DNA from: Zea mays
Taxonomy: Eukaryota > Streptophyta > Magnoliopsida > Poales > Poaceae
DNA: 64,000 nt
Reading direction: 5' to 3'
NCBI RefSeq assembly: GCF_902167145.1
Contig: NC_050099.1
Span: 241,626,588-241,690,587, forward strand
A program made the position numbers and the translations under genes. How positions within the stretch are numbered: position 1 is the stretch's first letter; each line of letters begins with the position of its first letter. The notes beneath the pieces were generated by a model. The model was not told the DNA's origin. It saw only the letters and a program-made list of their open reading frames with translations, and made no database searches. Shown in pieces: positions 21,935 through 33,879 of this stretch.

Positions 21935-23207
21935 TGAGAGCACCTAGAGGGGGTGAATAGGTGATCCTGTAAAAATTCAACACTAATAGCCACAAAACTT
22001 TGTTATGTAAGTTAGAACGGCTAAGTAGCTTGAAACGAGTTCTTGTGAACACAGATAATCAAAGGTAAAGCACACACGAGACATGCGATTTTTATCCCGT
22101 GGTTCGGCCAAGTAACACTTGCCTACTTACACGTTGTGGCGTCCCAAAGGACGAGGGTTGCACTCAACCTCTTTCAAGTGATCCGATGATCAACTTGAAT
22201 ACCACAGTTTTTCCTTTCTTTGTCTTTCTCCCGTTTGTGAGGAATCTCCACAACTTGGAGCCTCTTGCCCTTACAATGAAGATCACAAAAGATGTATGGA
22301 AGTAAGAGAGGGGAGAGCAACACACACAAGGCTCAAAACACAGCACAATCACGCACACAAGTCACAACTTGAGCTCAAAACACAACTCTCGGAGTTCACA
22401 ACTCAAATGGAGCTCAAATCACTATCTCAAAGAATCAAATGCGCGAAGTTGGAGTCTTGGAGGCTTAGAATGTTTCTTGAATGCTTGGGTGCCTCCTCCA
22501 TACACCTAGGGGTCCCTTTTATAGCCCCAAGGCAGCTAGGAGCCGTTGGAGGCCAACAAGGAAGGCCAAAGTTGCCTTATGTCGGGTGGTGCATCGGACA
22601 GTCCGGTGCACCACCGGACAACCATTGTTCATGTCCGGTGCGCGATCTCCTTCCTATTCTGGCGCAGACGACCGTTGCAGATTCGTGGCAGTTGGCGCAC
22701 CGGACACTGTCTGGTGCCCTCTACCGACCATTGGCGCGGGCCACGCGTCGCCCGCGGATTGCGTGGCCGACCGTTGCGCTTGGCGGTCGTTGGCTCACCG
22801 GACAGTCCGGTGCACCACCGGACAGTCCAGTGCACCACCGGACAGTCCAGTGAATTATAGTCGTACGCCGCCAAATTCTCCCGAGAGCGACCTGTTCACC
22901 GGAGGCCAGCCTGGCGCACCGGACACTGTCCGGTGCACCACCGGACAGTCCGGTGTGCCAGACTGAGCTGGACTTCGGCTGTACACAGCCAAGTCACTTG
23001 CAATCCTTTTCTTCTTTTCTTTTCTTTGTTTCTAGCACTTAGACAATATATGTTAGTACTCAAAACAATGTACTAAGTCGAGAAACGTACCTTGTTACAT
23101 GTTTTGCACCTTTTGCTTGTTTGGCACATAATATCTCACTCACTATGTGTTGGACACTTAATCACCAAAATATTATAGAAATGGCCCAAGGGCACATTTC
23201 CCTTTCA
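21935..23207 (-). repeat. 3' LTR of the Opie-like element
   Basis: The 1273-bp LTR runs from TGAGAGCACCTAGAGG to TTTCCCTTTCA. Palindromes lie at about 22590-22955. Compared with the 5' LTR it has lost one palindrome unit near 22705-22720 and gained one about 20-bp unit near 22815-22845. The TATA box (minus strand CTATAAAAGGG) lies near 22515-22525. Confidence 0.92.
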
Positions 23208-23990
23208 ATCTCCCCCTTTTTGGTGGTTTATGCCAACACATCAAAAAGCAATGCAAAACATGCAACATCGATTCAAATTGAAGACCAAATTGTTTTTGAT
23301 TCTAATTTGGCATATTTGGATCATTCTTTGCCACCACTTGGTTTGTTTTTGCAAATCAAATTCATTTTCCTATCTCTAAGTCAAACTCACTTGTTTGGGA
23401 ATAAAGAGAGATACTCCAAGAGTTACAATGATCAAGATCCAAAAACTCCCCCTTTTCCATAATCATAAATTCTCCCCACAAGAGACCAAATTTTACAATA
23501 AGAGTATTTTGACAAATCAAAAAGTTCTAACTCTATTGTTTTCAAAATTCACAAGTGGTAGCTGATCCATTTGCTTTGGCCTTAATTTCTCCCCCTTTGG
23601 CATCAAGCACCAAACGGGACCATTTTTGGCCTCTAACCCCATTGCCTCACCAAAAATGTCAAATAAGAGCACAAAGGCAATAAGAGCATAAGAATGAACT
23701 TGGAGGTGAGTACACTAATACCGGAGTGCAGTGGAAGTCTTTGCATGATCCAAGTTCACCTTTTCCCTTTCAATCCACCTTTGAGACTACATCAAGTACA
23801 CTTACACACAAAGGTTAGTCTCAAAGGGTCAAGTTGTAGCACATCTCCCCCTAAATATGTGCATCATTCACACATGGACTTGTGAGGTCCGGGGATCCCT
23901 TGCACAACTTGAGCACCATAAATAAGCAACAAATTTCATAAATGCATAAAGTAACTTGATCAAAGGCATAAAACACATGTATGCTATAGA
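23208..23990 (-). other. Pol-to-LTR spacer with multiple polypurine tracts
   Basis: Minus-strand GGGGGAGA-type tracts occur beside the LTR (23208-23221) and near 23445, 23590 and 23848. There is no envelope-like reading frame. Sequence and spacing resemble the spacer at 6194-6982. Confidence 0.72.
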
Positions 23991-24682
23991 TCAATCCAAG
24001 TTACGCGAATCTAAGACATTTAGCTCACTACGCAGCCTGCAAAAGGTTTTCTCATCTAATGGCTTGGTAAAGATATCAGCTAGCTGGTTCTCGGTGCTAA
24101 TATGGAACACCTCGATATCTCCCTTTTGCTGGTGGTCTCTCAGAAAGTGATGTTAGATGTCTATGTGCTTAGTGCGGCTGTGTTCAACAGGATTATCCGC
24201 CATGCGGATTGCACTCTCATTGTCACATAGGAGTGGGACTTTGCTTAGATTGTAGCCAAAGTCCCGGAGGGTTTGCCTCATCCAAAGTAGTTGCGCGCAA
24301 CACTGTCCTGCGACAACATACTCGGCCTCAGCGGTGGATAGGGCAACAGATGTTTGTTTCTTTGAGCTCCACGACACCAGGGACCTTCCTAGAAATTGGC
24401 ACGTCCCCGATGTGCTCTTCCTATCAACCTTGCATCCAGCATAATCGGAGTCTGAGTATCCAATCAAGTCAAAGGTAGACCCCTTTGGATACCAGATCCT
24501 AAAGCAAGGTGTAGCAACTAAATATCTAATAATTCGCTTAACAGCCACAAGGTGACATTCCTTGGGGTCGGATTGAAATCTAGCACACATGCATACGCTA
24601 AGCATAATATCTGGTCTACTAGCACATAAATAAAGTAACGACCCTATCATAGACCGATATGCCTTTTGATCAACAGACTTAC
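23991..24682 (-). pseudogene. pol: Opie-like pol, C-terminal part (end of RT, RNase H)
   Basis: The frame contains [36 protein letters not shown], the AEAEYVVA segment and DNESAIRMADN, ending LDSRNLD at 23991. A stop follows KHIDI near 24153 where the other copies have Trp (HIDIWHHFL). The upstream part lies at 33880-36402, on the other side of the nested Ji-like element; the 5-bp target duplication CTTAC is 24678-24682 and 33880-33884. Confidence 0.9.
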
Positions 24683-25991
24683 TGATAGTCGCCTAGAGTG
24701 GGGGTGAATAGGGCGAAACTGAAATTTACAAATATAAACACAACTACAAGCCGGGTTAGCGTTAGAAATATAAACGAGTCCACGAGAGAGGGCGCAAAAC
24801 AAATCGCAAGCAAATGAAGAGTGTGACACGCGGATTTGTTTTACCGAGGTTCGGTTCTTGCAAACCTACTCCCCGTTGAGGAGGCCACAAAGGTCGGGTC
24901 TCTTTCAACCCTTCCCTCTCTCAAACGGTCCCTCGGACCGAGTGAGCTTCTCTTCTCAAATCAAAGCCGGGAACAAAACTTCCCCGCAAGGGCCACCACA
25001 CAATTGGTGCCTCTTGCCTTGATTACAATGGAGTTTTGATCACAAGAACAAGTGAGAAAGAAAAGAAGCAATCCAAGCGCAAGAGCTCAAAAGAACACGG
25101 CAAATCTCTCTCGCTAATCACTAAAGCCTTGAGCGGAATTGGAGAGGATTTGATCTCTTTGTATGTGTCTAGAATTGAATGCCTAGCTCTTGTAAATGGT
25201 TGAGAAGTGGAAAACTTGGATGCAATGAATGGTGGGGTGGTTGGGGTATTTATAGCCCCAACCACCAACTTGACCGTTGGTGGAGGCTGTCTGTTCGATG
25301 GCGCACCGGACACTCCGGTGCACACCGGACATGTCCGGTGCCCCTGCCACGTCATCACTGCCGTTGGATTCTGACCGTTGGAGCTTCTGACTTGTGGGCC
25401 CGCCTGGGTGTCCGGTGCACACCGGACACGTACTGTTTACTGTCCGGTGTGCCAGTATGGGCACGCCTGACTTCTGCGCGCGCTGCGCGCGCATTTAATG
25501 CGCTGCAGGTAGCCGTTGGCGCCGAATAGTCGTTGCTCCGGAGTTGCACCGGACAGTCCGGTGCACACCGGACATGTCCGGTGAATTATAGCGGACTAGC
25601 CGTTGGAGATTCCCGAAGCTGGCGATTTCCTGAGGCTGCTCTTCCTTGGCGCACCGGACACTGTCCGGTGTACACCGGACAGTCCGGTGAATTATAGCGC
25701 GAGTGCCTCTGGAAATTCCCGAAGGTGGCGAGTTCGAGTTGGAGTCCTCTGGTGCACCGGACATGTCCGGTGGCACACCGGACAGTCCAGTGCGCCAGAC
25801 CAGAGGTGCCTTCGGTTGGCCCTTTGCTCCTTTGTTGAATCCAAAACTTGATCTTTTTATTGGCTGAGTGTGAACCTTTGACACCTGTATAATCTATACA
25901 CTTGGGCAAACTAGTTAGTCCAAATATTTGTGTTGGGCAATTCAACCACCAAAATTAATTAGGGACTAGGTGTAAGCCTAATTCCCTTTCA
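24683..25991 (-). repeat. 3' LTR of the nested Ji-like element
   Basis: The 1309-bp LTR runs from TGATAGTCGCCTAGAG to ATTCCCTTTCA. Palindromes with spacers A, AT and ACT lie at about 25305-25795. A TATA box lies in the 9-nt loop (25247-25255) of a perfect 11-bp inverted repeat, GGTGGTTGGGG at 25236-25246 and CCCCAACCACC at 25256-25266. Confidence 0.93.
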
Positions 25992-26874
25992 ATCTCCCCC
26001 TTTTTGGTGATTGATGCCAACACAAACCAAAGCAAATATGGAAGTGCATAATTGAACTAGTTTGCATAATGTAAGTGTAAAGGTTGCTTGGAATTGAGCC
26101 AACATAAATACTTACAAGATGTGCATGGATTGTTTCTTTCTTATATAACATTTTGGACCACGCTTGCACCACATGTTTTGTTTTTGCAAATTCTTTTGTA
26201 AATCCTTTTCAAAGTTCTTTTGCAAATAGTCAAAGGTAAATGAATAAGATTTTGCAAAGCATTTTCAAGATTTGAAATTTTCTCCCCTTGTTTCAAATGC
26301 TTTTCCTTTGACTTAAACAAAACTCCCCCTAAATGAGATCCTCCTCTTAGTGTTCAAGAGGGTTTTGATATATCATTTTTGAAATACTACTTTCTCCCCC
26401 TTTTGAACACAATAGGATACCAATTGATAAAATTCTTTGAAAACACGAAGTTTTTGAAATTGGTGGTGGTGCGGTCCTTTTGTTTTGGGCTCTTTCTCTC
26501 TCCCCCTTTGGCATGAATCGCCAAAAACGGAATCATTAGAGCCGTAGAAGTGTTATCTTCCCCTTTGGTCATAAATAAATGAGTTAAGATTATACCAAAG
26601 ACGAAGTCCGGTCCTTTTGCTTTGGGCTCTTACTCTCTCCCCCAAAGACAAGGTCCTTTTCTTTGATGCTCAGCTTTTCTCCCCCAAGAATGGAGAATCT
26701 CTTGGAGCGACGGCGAAGGATAAGTTACGGAGTGGAAGCCTTTGTCTTCGCCGAAGACTCCAATTCCCTTTCAATATACCTATGACTTGGTTTGAAATAG
26801 ACTTGAAGACACATTAGTCATAGCGTATGAAAAAGACTTGATCAAAGGTATACAAAATGAGCTATGTGTGCAAA
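25992..26874 (-). other. Pol-to-LTR spacer with multiple polypurine tracts
   Basis: GGGGGAGA-type tracts on the minus strand lie beside the LTR (25992-26005) and again near 26320, 26393, 26500 and 26635. No envelope-like ORF is present. The plus-strand sequence is rich in CTCCCCC phrases that could be mistaken for coding repeats. Confidence 0.72.
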
Positions 26875-29812
26875 TCAACAAAAGAAGTTTCTAGAATCAA
26901 GAATATTTAGCTCATGCCTAAGTTTGGTAAAAGTTTGTTCATCAAGAGGCTTGGTAAAGATATCGGCTAATTGATCCTTAGTATTAATGTATGAAATCTC
27001 GATATCTCCCTTTTGTTGGTGATCCCTAAGAAAATGATACCGAATGGCTATGTGTTTAGTGCGGCTATGCTCGACGGGATTGTCAGCCATTTTGATTGCA
27101 CTCTCATTATCACATAGCAAAGGGACTTTGGTTAGTTTGTAACCGTAGTCCCGCAGGGTTTGCCTCATCCAAAGTAATTGCGCGCAACAATGGCCTGCGG
27201 CAATGTACTCGGCTTCGACGGTGGAAAGAGCGACCGAATTTTGCTTCTTTGAAGCCCAAGACACCAAGGATCTTCCCAAGAACTGGCAAGTCCCCGATGT
27301 GCTCTTCCTATTGATTTTGCACCCCGCCCAATCGGCATCTGAATAACCAATCAAATCAAATGTGGATCCCCGAGGGTACCAAAGCCCAAACTTAGGAGTA
27401 TGAGCCAAATATCTCAAGATTCGTTTTACGGCCGTAAGGTGAGCTTCCTTAGGGTCGGCTTGGAATCTCGCACACATGCATACGGAAAGCATAATATCCG
27501 GTCGAGATGCACATAAATAGAGTAAAGAACCTATCATCGACCGGTATACCTTTTGATCCACGGACTTACCTCCCGTGTCGAGGTCGAGATGCTTATTAGT
27601 TCCCATGGGTGTCTTGATGGGTTTGGCATCCTTCATTCCAAACTTGCTTAGAATATCTTGAGTGTACTTCGTTTGGCTTAGGAAGGTGCCCTCTTGGAGT
27701 TGCTTGACTTGGAATCCTAGAAAATACTTCAACTCCCCCATCATTGACATCTCGAATTTCTGTGTCATGATCCTACTAAACTCTTCACATGTTGATTCGT
27801 TAGTAGACCCAAATATAATATCATCAACATAAATTTGGCATACAAACAAATCATTCTCAAGTGTTTTGGTAAAGAGTGTAGGATCGGCCTTTCCGACTTT
27901 GAATCCATTTGCAATAAGAAAATCTCTAAGGCATTCATACCATGCTCTTGGGGCTTGCTTGAGCCCATAAAGCGCCTTAGAGAGCTTATAGACATGGTTA
28001 GGATGCTCACTGTCTTCAAAGCTGGGAGGTTGCTCAACATAGACCTCTTCCTTGATTGGTCCATTGAGGAAGGCACTTTTCACGTCCATTTGATAAAGCT
28101 TAAAGCCATGGTAAGTAGCATAGGCTAATAATATACGAATTGACTCAAGCCTAGCTACGGGTGCATAGGTTTCACCGAAATCCAAACCTTCGACTTGGGA
28201 GTATCCTTTGGCCACAAGTCGAGCTTTGTTCCTTGTCACCACACCATGCTCATCTTGCTTGTTGCGGAAGACCCATTTGGTTCCTACAACATTTTGATTA
28301 GGACGTGGAACTAAATGCCATACCTTATTCCTAGTGAAGTTGTTGAGCTCCTCTTGCATTGCCACCACCCAGTCCGAATCTTGAAGTGCTTCCTCTACCT
28401 TGTGTGGCTCAATAGAGGAAACAAACGAGTAATGCTCACAAAAATGTGCAACACGAGATCTAGTAGTTACCCCCTTATGAATGTCGCCGAGGATGGTGTC
28501 AACGGGGTGATCTCGTTGGATTGCTTGGTGGACTCTTGGGTGTGGCGGTCTTTGTTCCTCATCCTCCTTGTCTTCCTCATTTGCATCTCCCCCTTGATCA
28601 TTGTCATCGTCTTGAGGTGGCTCATTTGCTTGATCTTCTACTTCATTTACTTGAGCCTCATCCTCATTTTGAGTCGGTGGAGATGCTTGCGTGGAGGAGG
28701 ATGGTTGATCTTGTGTTCTTGGAGGCTCTTCGGATTCCGGTTAGGAGTTCATATGATGTCTTCTTGAGGATTCGGTGTAGATACAACCGGTTGATGGCGT
28801 AGCAAGAGGTGTTGACTTCCTCCGCCCAAAACCGATCCGAAGTCTTGTACTCATCAAGCATGGTCCTTGCCATGTCCAATAGAGTTCGATTCTTCCTCTC
28901 CACTACACCATTTTGTTGTGGCGTGTAGGGAGAAGAGAACTCATGCTTGATGCCCTCTTCCTCAAGAAAGCCTTCGATTTGAGAGTTCTTGAACTCCGTC
29001 CCGTTGTCGCTTCTAATTTTCTTGATCCTTAAGCCGAACTCATTTTGAGCCCGTCTCAAGAATCCTTTTAAGGTCTCTTGGGTTTGAGATTTTTCCTGTA
29101 AAAAGAATACCCAAGTGAAGCGAGAATAATCATCCACTATCACAAGACAATACTTACTCCCGCCGATGCTTATGTAAGCAATCGGGCCGAATAGATCCAT
29201 GTGGAGTAGCTCAAGCGGCATGTCTTTCGTCATGATGTTCTTGTGTGGATGATGGGCTCCAACTTGCTTTCCTGCCTGGCATGCGCTACAAATCCTGTCT
29301 TTCTCAAAATGAACATTTGTTAATCCTAAAATGTGTTCTCCCTTTAGAAGCTTATGAAGATTCTTCATCCCAACATGAGCTAGTCGGCGATGCCAGAGCC
29401 AACCCATGTTAGTCTTAGCAATTAAGCAAGTGTCGAGTTCAGCTCTATTAAAATCTACCAAGTATAGATGACCCTCTAATACTCCCTTAAATGCTATTGA
29501 ATCATCACTTCTTCTAAAGACAGTGACACCTACGTCAGTGAATAGACAGTTGTAGCCCATTTGACATAATTGAGATACAGAAAGCAAATTGTAATCTAAA
29601 GAATCTACAAGAAAAACATTGGAAATAGAATGGTCAGGAGATATAGCAATTTTACCAAGACCTTTGACCAAACCTTGATTTCCATCCCCGAATGTGATCG
29701 CTCGTTGGGGATCCTGGTTTTTCTCATAGGAGGAGAACATCCTTTTCTCCCCTGTCATGTGGTTTGTGCACCCGCTGTCGAGTATCCAACTTGAGCCCCC
29801 GGATGCATAAAC
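26875..29812 (-). pseudogene. pol: Ji-like pol with a 305-bp deletion and frameshift
   Basis: The protease and integrase frame runs from 29812 ([12 protein letters not shown]) to about 28740, ending SYELLTG. There the sequence jumps to the acidic linker: bases equivalent to 59060-59364 of the intact copy are missing, with CC at both breakpoints. Because 305 is not a multiple of 3, the second half (linker, reverse transcriptase with [11 protein letters not shown] near 27820, RNase H with DADWAGC and DNESAI, end at 26875) is in another frame. The second half itself is open over 497 codons. Confidence 0.92.
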
Positions 29813-29825
29813 CTACAAAACAAGT

Positions 29826-32525
29826 TTAGTTCTTGACTTTAGGTACCCAAATGGTTTTGGGTCCTTTGGCATTAGACACAAGAACTTTGGGTACCCAAAC
29901 ACAAGTCTTTGACCCCTTGTGCTTGCCCCCAACATATTTGGCAACTACTTTGCCGGATTTGTTAGTCAACACATATGATGCATCAAAAGTTTTAAATGAA
30001 ATGTCATGCTCATTTGATGCACTAGGAATTTTCTTCTTAGGCAACTTAGCACGGGTTGGTTGCCTAGAGCTAGATGTCTCACTCTTATACATAAAAGCAT
30101 GGTTAGAACCAGAGTGAGACTTCCTAGAATGAATTTTCTTAATTTTGCTCTCAGGATAACCGGCAGGGTACAAAATGTAACCCTCGTTATCCTGAGGCAT
30201 GGGAGCCTGGCCTTTAACAAAGTTAGACAATCTTTTAAGAGGGGCACTAAGTTTGACATTGTCTCCCCTTTGGAAGCCAATGCCATCCTTGATGCCCGGG
30301 CGTCTCCCATTATAAAGCATGCTACGAGCAAATTTAAATTTCTCATTTTCTAAGTTGTGCTCGACAATTTTAGCATCTAGTTTTGCTATATGATCATTTT
30401 GTTGTTTAATTAAAGCCATATGATCATGAATAGCATTAACATCAACATCTCTACATCTAGTACAAATAGTGACATGCTCAATGGTAGATGTAGATGGTTT
30501 GCAAGAATTAAGTTCAACAATCTTAGCATGAAGAATATCATTTTTATCTCTAAGATCGGAAATTGTAACTTTGCAAACATCAAAATCTTTAGCCTTAGCA
30601 ATTAAATTTTCATTTTCTACTCTAAGGCTAGCAAGAGAAATGTTCAATTCTTCAATCCTAGCAAACAAATCATCATTATTATCTCTAGGATTGGTAGTTG
30701 AAACAATGCAAACATGTGAATCAACCTTAGCATTTAAACTAGCATTTTCATTCCTAAGGTTGTCAATCATCTCACGGCAAGTGCTTAGCTCACTAGATAA
30801 TTTTTCACATTTTTCTACTTCTAGAGCATGAGCATTTTTAACCTTAACATGCTTCTTATTTTCTTTAATAAGGAAGTCCTCTTGGGTGTCCAAGAGATCA
30901 TCCTTTTCATGGATGGCACTAATCAATTCATTAAGTTTTTCCTTTTGTTGCATGTTGAGGTTGGCAAAAAGAGTACGCAAATTATCCTCCTCATCACTAG
31001 CATTATCATCACTAGAAGACTCATATTTAGTGGAGGAGTTAGATTTAACCTTCTTCCGTTTGCCGTCCTTTGCCATGAGGCACTTGTGGCCGACGTTGGG
31101 GAAGAGAAGTCCCTTGGTGACGGCGATGTTGGCGGCGTCCTCGTCGTTGGAGGAGTCGCTAGAGCTTTCGTCGGAGTCCCACTCCCGACAAACATGGGCA
31201 TCGCCGCCCTTCTTCTTGTAGTACCTCTTCTTCTCCTTTCTTCTCCCCTTCTTGTCATCGCCTCGGTCACTGTCACTTGATATAGGACATTTAGCAATAA
31301 AATGACCGGGCTTACCACATTTGTAGCAAACCTTCTTGGAGCGGGACTTGTAGTCTTTCCCTCTCCTTTGCTTGAGGATTTGGCAGAAGCTCTTGATGAC
31401 GAGCGTCATTTCCTCATTGTCGAGCTTGGAGGCGTCTATTGGTTGTCGACTTGGTGTGGACTCCTCCTTCTTGTCTTCCGTCGCCTTGAATGCGACGGGT
31501 TGAGCTTCGGATGTGGAGGGATCATCAAGCTCGTTGATCTTCCTCGAGCCTTCGATCATGCACTCAAAACTTACAAAGTGCCCGATTACTTCCTCGGGGG
31601 TCATTTTAGTATATCTAGGATTACCACAAATTAATTGAACTTGAGTGGGGTTAAGGAAAATAAGAGATCTTAGAATAACCTTAACCACTTTGTGGTCATC
31701 CCACTTTACACTCCCGAGGTTGCGCACTTGGTTCACCAAGGTCTTGAGCCGGTTGTACATGTGTTGTGGCTCCTCCCCTTTGCGAAGCCGGAACCGACCG
31801 AGCTCCCCCTCGATCGTTTCCCGCTTGGTGATCTTGGTGAGCTCGTCTCCCTCGTGCGCGGTTTTGAGCACATCCCAAACTTCCTTGGCGCTCTTCAACC
31901 CTTGAACTTTGTTATACTCCTCTCTACTTAAAGAGGCGAGGAGTATTGTTGTCGCTTGATAGTTGAAGTGCTCGATTTGGGCCACCTCATCCTCATCATA
32001 GTCTTTATCCCCTATAGATGGTACCTGCGCTCCAAACTCAACAACATTCCATATACTTTTGTGGAGTGAGGTTAGATGAAATTTCATTAAATCACTCCAC
32101 CTAGCATAATCTTCACCGTCAAAAGTTGACGGTTTGCCTAATGGAACGGAAAGTAATGGAGTATGTCTAGATGTACGAGAGTAGTGTAGGGGGATCTTAC
32201 TGAACTTCTTACGCTCTTGGCGTTTAGAAGTTACGGAGGGCGCATCGGAGTCGGAGGTCGATGTTGATGAAGTGTCGGTCTCGTAGTAGACCACTTTCCT
32301 CATCCTCTTTTGCTTGTCCCCGCTCCGATGCGGCTTGTGGGAAGAAGATTTTTCCTTCTTCTCCTTGTGGTGAGAAGAAGATTTCTTCTCCTTCCCTTTG
32401 TTGGAGGAGCTCTTCTTCTTTTCCCTCCTCTTGGTGCGGGACTCTTCCGATGAAGTGCTCCCGTGGCTTGTAGTGGACTTTTCGCCGGTCTCCATCTCCT
32501 TCTTGGCGTGATCTCCCGACATCAC
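29826..32525 (-). CDS. gag: Ji-like gag polyprotein, intact
   Basis: The 899-aa protein forms the capsid of virus-like particles in this family. It begins with MMSGDHAKKEMETG and a Lys/Ser-rich region, followed by a UBN2-type gag core (LTSLHKSIWNVVEFG, TILLASLSREEYNKVQGL), a CCHC zinc knuckle CYKCGKPGHFIAKC (about residue 400), acidic and coiled-coil segments, and a conserved tail with WVPKVLVSNAKGPK. The start is the first ATG after the LTR and primer-binding site (about 45 bp from the LTR). Pol follows in the +1 frame after TAA. Confidence 0.93.
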   Translation of the reverse strand: MMSGDHAKKEMETGEKSTTSHGSTSSEESRTKRREKKKSSSNKGKEKKSSSHHKEKKEKSSSHKPHRSGDKQKRMRKVVYYETDTSSTSTSDSDAPSVTSKRQERKKFSKIPLHYSRTSRHTPLLSVPLGKPSTFDGEDYARWSDLMKFHLTSLHKSIWNVVEFGAQVPSIGDKDYDEDEVAQIEHFNYQATTILLASLSREEYNKVQGLKSAKEVWDVLKTAHEGDELTKITKRETIEGELGRFRLRKGEEPQHMYNRLKTLVNQVRNLGSVKWDDHKVVKVILRSLIFLNPTQVQLICGNPRYTKMTPEEVIGHFVSFECMIEGSRKINELDDPSTSEAQPVAFKATEDKKEESTPSRQPIDASKLDNEEMTLVIKSFCQILKQRRGKDYKSRSKKVCYKCGKPGHFIAKCPISSDSDRGDDKKGRRKEKKRYYKKKGGDAHVCREWDSDESSSDSSNDEDAANIAVTKGLLFPNVGHKCLMAKDGKRKKVKSNSSTKYESSSDDNASDEEDNLRTLFANLNMQQKEKLNELISAIHEKDDLLDTQEDFLIKENKKHVKVKNAHALEVEKCEKLSSELSTCREMIDNLRNENASLNAKVDSHVCIVSTTNPRDNNDDLFARIEELNISLASLRVENENLIAKAKDFDVCKVTISDLRDKNDILHAKIVELNSCKPSTSTIEHVTICTRCRDVDVNAIHDHMALIKQQNDHIAKLDAKIVEHNLENEKFKFARSMLYNGRRPGIKDGIGFQRGDNVKLSAPLKRLSNFVKGQAPMPQDNEGYILYPAGYPESKIKKIHSRKSHSGSNHAFMYKSETSSSRQPTRAKLPKKKIPSASNEHDISFKTFDASYVLTNKSGKVVAKYVGGKHKGSKTCVWVPKVLVSNAKGPKTIWVPKVKN

Positions 32526-32556
32526 TTCGAGCGGTTAGGCTCTAATGAAGCACCGG

Positions 32557-32568
32557 GCTCTGATACCA
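32557..32568 (-). other. Primer-binding site (initiator tRNA-Met type)
   Basis: On the minus strand TGGTATCAGAGC follows the 5' LTR after two bases. It is complementary to the 3' end of plant initiator tRNA-Met, the usual primer for copia reverse transcription. Confidence 0.9.
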
Positions 32569-32570
32569 AT

Positions 32571-33879
32571 TGATAGTCGCCTAGAGGGGGGTGAATAGGG
32601 CGAAACTGAAATTTACAAATATAAACACAACTACAAGCCGAGTTAGCGTTAGAAATATAAACGAGTCCGCGAGAGAGGGCGCAAAACAAATCACAAGCAA
32701 ATGAAGAGTGTGACACGCGGATTTGTTTTACCGAGGTTCGGTTCTTGCAAACCTACTCCCCGTTGAGGAGGCCACAAAGGCTGGGTCTCTTTCAACCCTT
32801 CCCTCTCTCAAACGGTCCCTCGGACCGAGTGAGCTTCTCTTCTCAAATCAAAGCCGGGAACAAAACTTCCCCGCAAGGGCCACCACACAATTGGTGCCTC
32901 TTGCCTTGATTACAATGGAGTTTTGATCACAAGAACAAGTGAGAAAGAAAAGAAGCAATCCAAGCGCAAGAGCTCAAAAGAACACGGCAAATCTCTCTCG
33001 CTAATCACTAAAGCCTTGAGCGGAATTGGAGAGGATTTGATCTCTTTGTATGTGTCTAGAATTGAATGCCTAGCTCTTGTAAATGGTTGAGAAGTGGAAA
33101 ACTTGGATGCAATGAATGGTGGGGTGGTTGGGGTATTTATAGCCCCAACCACCAACTTGACCGTTGGTGGAGGCTGTCTGTTCGATGGCGCACCGGACAG
33201 TCCGGTGCCCCTGCCACGTCATCACTGCCGTTGGATTCTGACCGTTGGAGCTTCTGACTTGTGGGCCCGCCTGGGTGTCCTGTGCACACCGGACACATAC
33301 TGTTTACTGTCCGGTGTGCCAGTATGGGCACGCCGACTTCTGCGCGCGCTGCGCGCGCATTTAATGCGCTGCAGGTAGCCGTTGGCGCCGAATAGCCGTT
33401 GCTCCGGAGTTGCACCGGACAGTCCGGTGCACACCGGACATGTCCGGTGAATTATAGCGGACTAGCCGTTGGAGATTCCCGAAGCTGGCGATTTCCTGAG
33501 GCTGCTCTTCCTTGGCGCACCGGACACTGTCCGGTGTACACCGGACAGTCCGGTGAATTATAGCGCGAGTGCCTCTGGAAATTCCCGAAGGTGGCGAGTT
33601 CGAGTTGGAGTCCTCTGGTGCACCGGACATGTCCGGTGGTGCACCGGACACTGTCCGGTGGCACACCGGACAGTCCGGTGCGCCAGACCAGAGGTGCCTT
33701 CGGTTGGCCCTTTGCTCCTTTGTTGAATCCAAAACTTGATCTTTTTATTGGCTGAGTGTGAACCTTTGACACCTGTATAATCTATACAATTGGGCAAACT
33801 AGTTAGTCCAAATATTTGTGTTGGGCAATTCAACCACCAAAATTAATTAGGGACTAGGTGTAAGCCTGATTCCCTTTCA
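32571..33879 (-). repeat. 5' LTR of the nested Ji-like element
   Basis: It is 1309 bp, exactly as long as the 3' LTR, although the two differ by indels that cancel: the 3' LTR has an extra 20-bp palindrome unit (near 25320-25340) and two single bases, while the 5' LTR has an extra 22-bp unit (near 33633-33660). The TATA hairpin lies at about 33124-33154. Confidence 0.93.

Larger units (their letters stand above)
24683..33879 (-). mobile_element. Full-length Ji-like Sirevirus nested in the Opie-like pol
   Basis: This 9197-bp element has two 1309-bp LTRs and an exact target duplication CTTAC. Gag is intact (899 aa), whereas pol has lost 305 bp and the reading frame in the integrase-to-RT region. 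It lies in the same orientation as its Opie-like host. Its LTRs differ by few substitutions but by whole palindrome units, pointing to recent insertion. Confidence 0.94.
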
